This document shows, one piece after another, positions 34,901-47,600 of a stretch of DNA of 64,000 nucleotides. The translations under genes were made by a program, and so were the position numbers. The stretch covers positions 13,295,043-13,359,042 of the forward strand of contig CM055267.1 in assembly GCA_029237695.1 (NCBI GenBank), in the 5' to 3' direction. Numbering within the stretch: the first letter of the stretch is position 1; each line of letters begins with the position of its first letter. This DNA is from Conchocele bisecta (Eukaryota > Mollusca > Bivalvia > Lucinida > Thyasiridae). Below the pieces are notes generated by a model, which was not told the origin of the DNA, did not search any database, and worked only from the letters and a program-made list of their open reading frames with translations.

Positions 34901-37900
34901 AGAACTAACTGCGTATATTTGATGATTAAAAGTATGCAGAATTATTATACTGAATTTATTACATTATCACAGCCAAACTGGCTGTGATAATGTAATAAAT
35001 TCAGTATAATAAAAATTAATAAATTTATCCTAAAATTGAAAATTTCTCTTTGCTCGAAAAGTATACTTTGCAATGTTGGTGAAATGGGCTACAGATGAAC
35101 ACCAGTCAACTCTGGTACATCTTGTATTCTGTATGGTTAGATGTCCTTTGTGAGCCGTGTAGGGATGGCCTGAACACCAGTCAACTCTGGTACATCTTGT
35201 ATTCTGTATGGTTAGATGTCCTTTGTGAGCCGTGTAGGGATGGTCTGTGGCTCAGGGGGTAAAATACAGGAATTCAATATTGAAGGTTGTGAGTTTAAAA
35301 CCTACCATAGGGAATGAAAAAAACTTTCATAGTATTTCCATCCCGCTGATCTGTCGGATGAGACTTTAAACTGTGGTCCCGTCCCTATATGACATTAGCT
35401 GTTGCTGTGACGTTAAAGGTACATGCCCACTCAGTAGGCACAAACTGTTATTTATATCGGAGACATAATCTGAGACATTTTCTGGCAACATAAACATTCA
35501 TTCACCATTACACCACGTATTGATTGGCATTATTTGGCATTTTATTTCAGACTTAACTTTCCACACTGATATCAGGGGCGATAACCGTGTTTCTTTAAAA
35601 TGTTAACGGACATTACTAGTTGTCGCGCCTGCTTTAGCAGAGGCGCGACTGTAGTCGGCACTTTTTCCGCCGTCGTCCGCATCGTCGTCGTCGTCCGCGT
35701 CGTCTGCTTTTTTTGTCACTATCAGTAAAATAAATATTACTAAAAGATTATATCTCTATAGCGGCCACTCGTAATCTTTAGAACTGGTAGAATAGTGACA
35801 CAGTTATACACTTAGTTAATTCATATAAAGAACAGTTTGTGCCTACTGAGTGGGCATGTACCGTTAAACCCATTTGTTTCATTTCTTTTGTGAGCCATGT
35901 ATACACTGATCAGTCTGCACCTTGTCTTGTTTACATGTAGGCAATTCTCAAGTGCAGATAGGAAATAACAGTAATGTCTTAACCCTCACTACGTGGGAGA
36001 TGGAAATTGTCGTCTGCTGTTTTTCATTTTTGCCTTCATTCTTAACAAAACAAAAAACGGTTTTGACAGCCCATGAGAATAGTCTCCAGTGGAGAGGATA
36101 CTCATGTGCTGTCAAAACGGGTTTTTGTCGAGAAATATTGAAAATAAAACATTTCCAGCAGACGACAAAGTTTATTTCAGCGTAGTAAAGGTTAAAACCA
36201 TTCAATTCTAGTGTCAGAATTTTGGATCGGTTTGTGATACAAATATAATTACTCATTAAGATGATTACAGCGGCACATGATACATGGAAACTATTACAAT
36301 TGTTCTCGTATTGCCACTGCATTTCTGGCTGTGACGGAAGAAATAGGGTATATAGCATTTTCAATCAATGTAGTCCCAGATCAGCCTGCACATCCGTGCA
36401 GTCTGATCAGGGCCTGCACTGTTTGCCATTCAGCCACTTCAGCGCCCACCATGCTTGTAACAAGCTGTTTTTATGAGGATGTAGAAGTGTGCTAGCAGAT
36501 CATGATCAGGGATTCCGCTGGGGAAAATAAAAAAATCGCCACTTCAAATTATTATTATTTTTTTCGAAAATTGTAATTTTTTATCGCCAATTGTTTATTG
36601 TTATCGCCAATTGCGAAAGTGGCGATCGCCAGCGGAATCCCTGCATGATCTAGACTGGGCTTTTAAAATGTGGTTATGACCGGAGAAATGTGGCTTATGA
36701 AAGTTGTAGCCAGTCTATCATATCACATCTGATAACTCTGATTGTGACTGGAGAACTGGGTCTCATCAAATGCCATAAGCCCCATTTCTCCAGTCACGAC
36801 CACAGTTATGAGACGTGATGTGATAAGGCAGATGTAACCTGGTGCCACCTGTATGTTGTAGGAGGAAGAGGAAGAAATCTCCAGATTTTGCCTCTCACCA
36901 GATAATCAGGTAAATAAAATTCCTCAGTTGTATAGTGATTAGCGATACATGTATATGGGAACTATGTAAAAAGCTGATATTGGTCACAGTTCCTGTTTCA
37001 TTCAACCACATTCATTTAGTGTAAATTGATCATAAGGTAACTACACCCATAGTCAACAGGCCAACATGCTAAATATATATAGGCGAGTGAGCAGTTTGTT
37101 TATGCATATCTGTCCATGCATCTTGTCTTTATGTCCACCTAGTCATATTTTTAGCTTCACCATTCAAAGAATAGGGTTATATCTTATATCGTTTCCCGGC
37201 TAGTGAGTTGGTGTCTGGTTAAAGTGTTTGGTCAAGTTTCTACCATACAGCCACCAGGCCTAAGCCAATGGTGTGAATGGCAAAGTACTGTAAAATACAG
37301 GAACTTCATGTGACATTGAAGTACTTTTACTCCACATTTATCTTTCATTTTCTTTTTTTTTAAGTTTTTGTCAAATCTTGTATCATCAATATTATAATAA
37401 CATAGTCATTGATCTGCAGAACGAACCACTTGTCAAACACATGACCTTGAAGTTACTTTGAACAACCATATACATGTACAACAACCAAGAGCTGTTTGAG
37501 AACAGCATAGCAACAATGGCAGCCAATTACCAGAAACAAGCTCTAAATAGGGCAAACTTTTTGCCCCATTTAGGGCTTTTTTTCTGGTAATTGTGTTTAT
37601 AGCTTTTTTTCTGGTAATTGGCTGTCATTGTTGAGCTACATGTATACTGTTCTCAAACAGCTCTTGTCTTACTTGGAATCTTTTGTTACATTCACTTACC
37701 CGGAATATTTACCGGTAATTGCAGTCATAATTCTCTCGTTAGTGAACAGGAACCTCTCTAAACTGGACACCCTGGAAGGTCACTCGGGTGTCTGGTATAG
37801 CGATGGTCCACAGTAAAGCAGGCATAGCTACCCCAAACTTTTGTGACCATGAACAGGCGTGAAGTATCAATGAAGCACATGAAAATGAAGCACTGGGGGA

Positions 37901-38616
37901 TCCCCTATGTGCCCTGTATACAGAGGTTCCAATGTGTGCTGCAGTGTTTTATCTACCATTTTGGGTTGGTGTGTCAAATTGGTCGCTTCTGAAATAATAT
38001 TATGGTGCGTCATCCTAGGGAAAAATAATGACATTTCTGAATTTTGGTGTGTCAAATAAATAAATGTGTGTATTTTTGCGCTGGTAATTAAATCACTGGG
38101 GCTATATTCCTTTGCAGTATGTGATCCTGGCGACACAACACCTGCTGTTGAAGCAATGGAGGTGGGCAGACAAGGTGTTACTGAGGACATGGAGGGTACG
38201 AGGCACCAGCTTTGGAACGTCCCTCCATCTCACCATTAACCCATATACAGGCTGAGGCTGCACAAGGTTTCATACACAAATTAAAAATAATTCTCTGAAT
38301 TATGCACGGAAGTATATGTTGTTACCACTCATTTTTAACCATCTCATCGAGATGGTTCAAATGAGTGGTCACAATATATATTTTTTAATAGAAATAATAA
38401 AAATAGCAAAAATCCTTTTAAATTGTTTATACCTGGTATTCAGTATGAAATGGGTTAATGGCGGAATGGAGGTAAGTTCAATCATCTTCGGAGGGATGGG
38501 TTGATGGTTTAATGGTATTGCATTGGTTTTCAATAGCGGAGGTCATGGGTTCAATCGACACCTTAGGCAAGATAAATACTTTAGTATTTAGTATCTCCTG
38601 TCTCTACATGACCTTA

Positions 38617-38647
<31 letters not shown>

Positions 38648-41600
38648 TAATAATAATATAATTTATTTTAAGAGGGTTGCACATTTAGTTTCAAACTTCC
38701 AAGAGGCCCTCAGCTATTGATGTGACGTCAATTTCTGAATAAAGTAAACATTTTGCGTGTGTTTTTCGTGGAAATTTGTAATCATGTGCAACTGTTATTG
38801 AGATACTCCTATTTTCTTAGTATTCACTTCACCACTGCTATCTTTCATATCCCTGTTATCCAGGCTGTCCATATTGCGCCGGTGGTTTCCATGGCATTTG
38901 ACAGCACGTCGACGCTGCTGGCAACGGGAAGTGCCGACTCTACCATCAAGGTGTGGGATATCGAGAAGCAGTACTGTACACACAACCTCCGGGGTCACCA
39001 GGGGGTCATCAGGTAACCACACACAACCTCTGGGGTCACCAGGGGGTCACCAGGTAACCACACACAACCTCAGGGGTCACCAGGGGGTCATCAGGTAACC
39101 ACACAAACCTCCAGGGTCATTAGGGGGGGGGTCATCAGGTAAACACACATAGCATATGGGGTCACCAGCATCAGGTAACCACACACAACCTCCGGGGTCA
39201 TCAGGGGGTCATCAGGTAACTACACATAACATCCTGGGTCACCAGGGGGTCATCAGGTAACCACACACAACATCTGGGGTCACCTGGTGGTCATCAGGTA
39301 ACCACACAAAGCCTCCGGGTTCACCAGGGTTCATCAGATAACCACATACAACGTCCGGAATCACCAGCGGGTCATCAGGTAACCACACATAACCTCCGGA
39401 GTCACCAGGGGGTCATCAGGTAACCGCACTCAACATCCGGGTCACCAGGGGGTCATCAGGTAACCACACATAACCTTCGGGGTCATCAGAACTTGCGGGG
39501 TCACTAGGTGGTCTTCATGTAACCATACACAACCTCCAGGGTCACAAGGGGGTCATCAGGTAATCACACACAACATCCGGGGTCACGAGGGGGTCATCAG
39601 GTAATCACACACAACATCCGGGGTCACGAGGGGGTCATCAGGTAACCACACACAACCTCCTGGGTCAGCAGGGGGTTATCAGATAACCAATATACAACCT
39701 CCAGGGTCACCAGGGGATCATCAGGTAACCAATATACAACCTCCGGGGTCACCAGGGGGACATCTGGTAACCATACACTACGTCCGGGGTCACGAGAGGG
39801 TCATCAGGTAACCACACATAACCTCCGGGGTAACCAGTGGGTCATCAGGTAACCATACACAGCCTCTTGGGTCATCAGGTAACCATACACAATGTCCGGG
39901 GTCACCAGGGGATCATTAGGTAGTCAGACACAACCTCCGGGGTCATATCCATGGCAGAAATCACCAGGATCATGTGTAATCTGGTATGAACACACAAACC
40001 ATGACTTTGGTTGTAGTAACTATACACAAATTAAAATAAGGCGCAGAATTGACCTTGCAACTAGAATGTACCTATGGGACATGTATTACAGCGTGGTGGC
40101 GTTCCACCCGGACATATCGCGGCTGGAGCTGTACTCGGCTGGGGAGGACTACAAGGTGCGGGTGTGGAGTCTGGCCAGCAGTCGCTGTGTGGCCGTCGTC
40201 GACGCCCACTACAGCCTCGTCACCTGCTTCGTATTCTCCAGCGATGGATCTAGTCTCTATAGGTGGGTCCCATACGGTTCCATCGCTTCATGTTGACTGC
40301 CTGTAGAATGTCATGTGTTTCTCTTACTAGTGGTAGTTCAATTGAAGGGCCAAGAGTCAGTGGAAGAAGAGGGGCTACGTCTTATTGTAGGGGTCAGTGG
40401 AAGAAGGGGGCTAAGTCCTTATGGACTTAGCCCGTCTTCTTCCACTGACCTCTACAATTATATACAGTCAAACTCACAAAGGTGAGTCGTGGGAAGAAAA
40501 AAATCTGGCCTCTGTTCACAGGTGGTCGTTATTCGCAGGGTCATTTATATGGCAATTGAGTAATTGCTGCTATAGACAGGGCATTGCTATTCCAAGGTGG
40601 TCTTTATCACAGGTTTGACTGTATTAGATTGAGTTTCACCTTTATATACATTATACATGTGCATCCTGTATTCTATCTGGCAGCATTAAATAAAAACATT
40701 ATATGCATCGTTTTATATCTAGTTGTATAGGGGATGACTTCAAACTCTAGGATTGAATTATTGGACTTCAATACCAGAGGTTATAGGTTACATGTATCCT
40801 AAGAATAAAAAATACTATCATTTTCATCCCATGAAATGTGATTTGAAACACCTCTATGTAACCTTAGATGTTGCTGGGAGTTAAATACGTTCAATTTCAC
40901 TTTGAAACCGAGGTCCCGTCTCGGGTTGCTGGGCCATTAAACCGTTTTCCCTCGCCAGTTGTGGACGTGACGGCGTGGTGGCGGTGTGGGACACGGCGAG
41001 CCACGCGGTTGTCCGGACCGTGCCTGTGTACGAGGCAGTCGAGTCCATCGTGCTACTGCCCGCCGACCGCGACCTTCCCGACATCGGGGTCAAGGCCAAC
41101 AGTGCACACTTCATCACCGCCGGCAGCAAGGGTGTGTAAACAGATATGTGGCTGTGACTGAGAACATGGGGCTTTGACCAGTGTATCTTCTGATCAAATA
41201 GCCCACTCCGGTAGCTGTAGCTATATTACTTGTTGGCAGCAAGACAGGTGTTTCATTGATGGAATTGCAAACCGTGCAGATCCTGATCAGCCTGTGCGGA
41301 TGCACAGGCTGATCTAGATCGACACTGGTTGCAGAACCCATAAACCCCATTTCTGCAGTAACATCCACCTATGCAACTTCACATCACCACATTGTATGTA
41401 TGTTATCAACTCCGAGCTAGTGCTAGTGCTATTGGTAAAGAGCATGCTTCACACCAATACGGCCAGGGTTCGATCCTTGGTTCTGGAACTCACAGACATT
41501 CACTAGTGCGGTCATCACATGACACCAGTCATTGCACTGACTGAATTTTTATGTCCATATTAAATAGTGAAGTAAGTAAATTGTCTGATATCTGTCAAAC

Positions 41601-44600
41601 TTACATGTAAAACACATCATACCTATATATATCCCACTGGTATGCCCATAGGTACAATGTGTGTTACATGTTGTAAGCTTCACAAATACCAAACAATATT
41701 ACTATTAACCTTTTCAACACTACAGCTCTATATAATTGTGTTTGCAAACAGTGTAGATCCAGATGAGCTAGGATTTGCACTTTTTGCAAGTAATTTTCAT
41801 ATCTTTTAGAGAAAAAGAGGCTCTTTTCATAAATGGACTAGTCTGAAATTCTTTTTGTGAAAAATTAACATATCAAAGTCCATTCCAGTGACTTAGGGGT
41901 GAAAGGGTTATGTATTTTATGACTATTGCCTGTGACATACAGCGTGTTGTGTGCAGGTATGTTGCGTGTGTGGAATGCCCGGTCGTCGCAGTGTGTGTTC
42001 AGTACGGACCAGGTGCACGCGCGGTACCAACCTGACTCCACGGAGGCTGGTGCCCAGGCCGGTACCCAGGCTGGTTCCCAGGGCGGGGCCCAGGACGGTT
42101 CCCAGCAGAACATTGTACAGATGGTGTACAACGAAGAGCTCGCGTCAATCGTTGTGGCCACGTACGAACACAACATCTCGCTCATCTCTATTGACAAAAT
42201 GCGGCTACAAAAGCAGGTGTGACCACAGGCGCCATACTTGTAGATCTTCATAGCTTGGCAACGGAAATGTTTATTTGACCGTTACTGCATTACATTCTTT
42301 AGCTGCTGCTGTGTTTCCATATATAAAATATTATGGGTTAATGTGCGTTAAGGCACACTCAAAACCTATAGAAGTCTCTTATATTCATGTAATTCAGCAT
42401 AATTGGAAGTTTGAGGGTCGGTTAAGCAAGTCACTTCTCACATTGATCACATTGGAATACATATGTAACAAATACATTTTAATTCCTCTTGGCTCTGTCT
42501 GTCAATTTGTTCATCTGTCAGACTTGTGGTGGGTGGTAGGTGGGTGCAAGCGATGGGTAATTTAACGATCGGGGTTCATCCTTACCGGAATCTCGACTGG
42601 AGACCTGGTTTGGCCCTCACATACGTCTTTGGCATTTTGTATGTGACAGTTGAATCTGGTTATACCCCTTATAAGAGTAATCCTACCGGTATTACTTTTA
42701 AATAGGGGAAGGGGCCAAGTGACTTTGGTGCGGTATGGACCTGGCACCAGGTCAGGTTATTCTAATTTCAGGGCTGAATATGTTGTATCTCGATGTAAAT
42801 ATTCCGTTGTGATTTTGGGATTTTCCCCCCAATGCAGCAGGTTAAAACGGGATCGAACCCGTTTGCCCGGCCTTACATGACCTTAGCTGTTGATAGGCCG
42901 TTAAACACCAATAAACAAACAAACTGTCAGACTTGTGCCACAAACTTTTTACCAGTTCCTTTAGCCAGCCACAACTGCAATGTTATGAAAATTTATATGA
43001 GAGATAAACTTTTATTAAAAGTGTTTCGTACGTTTATACCCCATTACATTCTCAAATAAGTGTTGTTTATGCCTAGAGTAATACTAAAGGTGGTGTAATC
43101 CCATGCTTTCCAGTTTGCGGGAAACAATGACGAAATAGTGGACATCAAGTACTTCGGTGAGAAGGAGAACTACGTGGTGGTGGCGACCAACAGCTGGAAC
43201 CTGAAGGTGTTTGAGTTGAGCATGTGGGACTGTGAGATTATCTACGGCCACTCGGACACGGTGCTCAGTGTGGACGTGTTCACTCACAGCGACATGTTCG
43301 TCAGCAGCGGCAAGGTAAATGGAAAATACCAGACTAGGAATTCAGTTTCCGAGCCGCACGTGATAAATTTGATATCAAAAGCAGCGGCAAGGTAAATAGG
43401 AATATCTTTGTAGTATATTTTGATGTCAAGTTTATCAGGCAAGGCTAGGAAACGCGTAGGAATTCTTCCGAACCTGCCTGATAAATTCAATATTTACACT
43501 TACATGACTTTCTATTTATCAGGTAACATTTTATTCTAGAGAATGAACTAATATAATATGGTTTTTTTTTGCTGAAAAGAATGCATACTTGTTTACACTG
43601 CATCACTACACTGCCAACATTCGGTACACCAATGAAACGTCAGAGAAAGTACTTGTAACCAGGGGGCCGTTTCACTAAACTTCGTACGACTAAAATGTCC
43701 GTAAGTGCAAAATTATGATAGTCTGTAAATTTCACATTAACAATGTTTTCTTGTAAAGCAATTATTGGATTTACATTTATTGAGCATATGTTCAATAACT
43801 GTAAATCCATCAATTGAAATTTCCAGACGATCCTAAATTTACACTTGCGAACATTTGAGTCGTTCAAAGTTTAGTGAAACGGGCCCACGGATATGTGTGT
43901 CGATGCAGATATGACAATTTGTTATCGGTTGGCGTGTATTCAGTCAATGCGTAGCGAGTTACCTGAAGAAACATCTCTCCCTGTGGTTATGTTCAACATT
44001 TCTCACATGTACAGTACAATCCCTTTATACCGCTGTCAGCAGCCACAATATATCCACATCACATTTTCACTGTTTCCATATTGTGGCGTAAAATGTGGCA
44101 AGAAAGATAATTTCTACCAACAAAATTTGTTTTGCCCCCTATGTTGTAGCAAGGGGAGCAGTAGAATTTGGGTAGTTTGTCGGTTTGACGTCATGTTGCT
44201 AAGATTAAACCGACAAACTGCATCAATTCTAATACCTATAATGCCCCGAAAGTAAGGATATTGAGATATTCCAAGTTTGCTTTCCTATTTACAAAACCTG
44301 CCTACTGTCTGTCCGTCCAACGTGACATGTGTCTGCCTGCAGGACAACACGATACAGCTGTGGCAGCTGGATCCCCCCAAGAAACAGGTGCGGTGCCTGG
44401 CCCTGTGTCAAGGTCACACACACGCAGTCGGGGCCGTCGCCTGCTCCAGGTCAGTATTGTCTAGTAGTGAAAAAACGCTCCATTATCTTCCATTTTTGAC
44501 TCTGAATTTCCTATTTTTTGTTTGCACGGAGAACTAGTCCCAGAGCTTCAGTTAAGGTGCGTAATTTGGAGGTAAATTTCTTATTTCTCCATCAAAAATA

Positions 44601-47600
44601 GCAAGTTGGGAGTGCTTTAGAATCGTCAATCGTCAATGAGACGATTCTAAAGGACTCCCAACTTGCCATTTTTTATGAAGAAATAACAAAATTTCACCCC
44701 CAAGTTGGTCAAATTACGCACCTTAACTGGAGCTCTGTAGTCCTACATTTTTCCGATCCAATTCATACGTTGCATACCGTTGGCCCGTTTCACTAAACTT
44801 TATACGACTAAAATGTTTGTAAGTGTAAATTTAGGATCGTCTGGAAATTTCAATTGATGTATTTACATTTATGCTCACTAGTCCAATAATTGTTTACAAG
44901 AAAACATTGTTAATGTGAATTTTACACTCATAATTTTGCACTTACAAACATTTTAGTCATACAGAGTTTAGTGAAACGGCCCCCAGAACACCATCTGGTG
45001 CCGCAGTGAGTAACACAAATGTTTCGTTCCACCTCAAATCCTTACAGAGTTGTCCTCCTTTTCGATTGGCTTGTATGACAAACTAGTCCTACATTTTCAA
45101 CCGTTCCAATTCATATGTTGCATACCTGACCACCATCAATTTCTGCAGTGCATAACACAGAAATGTTCACTTCACCTCTGATCCCCACAGATTTATCCCC
45201 CTTTTCCATTCAAAATTCCCACTTAATTCGATAGCAATGTGGATTACTGTCGGACCATGTTGGTGCACATGTCGATCAGTATTACTCTGGTCAGCAATGA
45301 AGTACACATGTAGCCGATTTGACCAACATTGCAAAGTATACTTTTCTAGCAAAGTATACTTTGAGGGAGAGATTTTAAATTTTAGGATAAATTTATTTGT
45401 ATTATACTGAATCTATTACATTATCACAGCCACATTGGCTGTGATAATGTAATAAATTCAGTATAATAATTCTGCATACTTTTAATCATCAAATATATGC
45501 AGTTGTTAGTTCTATATGAAATAATGCATTTTGGGAAAAATAAATGATTACTCCCTCAAAGTATACTTTGCTAGATAAGTATACTTTGCAATTTTGATGA
45601 AATCGGCTACTGGGTTGACTGACTGTGGACCATTGCAGGTTGAAGTCGACATTCTTCGTGAGTGGCAGTGAAGACTGCACCCTGAAGTTGTGGAAGATGC
45701 CTGCTGACCTTGACCCCTTGGCGACCTGTGACCTCCACGCCAGTAAGACGGAGCGGGCCCACGACAAGGCCATCAGCTGTGTGGTCGTGTCACCCAATGA
45801 TCAGTTTGTAGCCACAGGCTCCATGGACAAAACTGCCAAGGTAATAAACTGGTGTTGCAAGCTGACGTGTGGTGTTGTCCAATGTCATGGTAACTAACCA
45901 GCATGGCAGTGCTGTGCCTTCCATATTTATTATACCCTCGCCGATAGGATTATAGTGTTAATCTATGTAACATGTAATGCCTTTCATTTTTAGCGCGCCT
46001 TCCGAAGGAAGAAGTGCTTATGGCATACCCTCGGCGTCGTAGGCGTCCGTCTGTCTGTGCGTCTGTCCGTCTGTCTTCAAAAATTATAATGGCCTATATT
46101 TTCTGTTTCCTTGCTTGGATTTGCTTCATATTTCACACACGCATTGCTCCAAGGGTCCTCTACTGCGCTGTGGCAAATCCACATCCGTCCTGCCCCTTCT
46201 AAGCCCAAGGACAAGGTCACATACTTTGTGCATCTCGAAACCTTAACGCTCGGACGCTCGGGTAAATGGCCTATAGTTTCTGTTTCCTTGCTTGGATTTG
46301 CTTCATATTTCACACACGCATTGCTCGAAGGGTCCTCTACTGCGCTGTTGCAAATCCACGTCCGTGCCGCCCCTTCTAAGCCCAGGGTCAAGGTCACATA
46401 TTTTGTGCATCCCGAAACCTTAACACTCGGGTAAATGGCCTATACACACACATTGCTCCAAGGGTCCTCTACCTCTGCTAAGCCCAGGGTCAAGGTCAAA
46501 TACTTTGTACGCTCGAAACCTTTATAACACGCTCTGGTAAATGGCTCATAAATTTTCTTTCCCTTATCCAGCACGTTGTGTTTTCAAATGTGCCCTCGGT
46601 TCCTTTGCTGCCACCGGGCACGCTTCGTTGTCCTCTGACAACTCTTGTTCAATAAATTATGAAGCACTTCACCTATTTTGATACTTTGTGGCCACAGTGT
46701 GTGTCTAGTTCTAATTGTAGCCCCCACTGTAATAGTAGCCCCCTCCTATATTTTGTATAAAATTATGTTATTTTCAGAGAATTGTAATTTGAAACGTCAC
46801 AATTTCCCTGTTTGTGCAATTTGCATGCACTGAAAGCATCAGAATTTTACATAGCCATGAGTCTGAGGGTATAAAGCTTTGTTCCGCACAGTCTTGTTAG
46901 GATCTGCACTGTTCGCCATTCCATCAATGAAACACCCGTCATGCTCCTAACAAGTATCATAGATCATTATCAGTCTACAGGAGTGTGCTATTTGATCAGG
47001 AGCTAGACTGGTCACAAATCCCATAAGCCCCATTTTTCCAGTTACAGCCACATATTATATTTATTGCAAATTATGTTACCATTTAAGCACGGCTCGCAGT
47101 TGAGTGTGGAAAAACGTTTCATAAACTATATTTTATGGGAAATTGTTGATAATATGACCTTGCATGATACTTTACACATGTACAGGTAATCTCGTCTGTT
47201 CTTATAGGCCGCTAGTTATATTATATATATTTCATTGTTATATGCTGCCTGTGGGTTCATCACGTTACATGGAAACAATGTCCAGTTTTAATGTACCTTC
47301 AGCTATGGAAAGCCACCGACCTGTCCCTACTGGGTGTGATGAGGGGCCACAAACGCGGTGTCTGGTGTGTCCAGTTCTCGCCCATAGATCAGGTATACAC
47401 GGCACTGGAGCATGCAGAAGGTCTGCAGTGTTTGTTTTCACCGAAAAAATTGATGATAAGGCCTCATTCTCCCCTTGAAAAAATACCTTTTTTTCCCACT
47501 TCAGAAAAAAAGTCATCCTGAAATACTCTTCTTTTTCCCAATTTTACAAATTTCAATTAATGGATTTACTCAATAAATGTAAATCCATTAATTGAAATTG

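Noticed and set aside
37628..37816. Candidate TBL3 exon near 37680-37800
   Set aside because: No blade-like sequence; the matching blade strand is in the clean exon at 38118-38195.
39013..39950. CRISPR-like regular repeat
   Set aside because: Head-to-tail units with no unique spacers; the unit derives from the adjacent exon.
42650..43059. Frames in intron 9
   Set aside because: They lie in the (AAAC)n SINE; the matching peptide occurs in the copy at 60940.
46077..46434. Overlapping ~107-codon frames on both strands
   Set aside because: Translations of pearl-like core units; the same peptides recur at 49898 and 50978.
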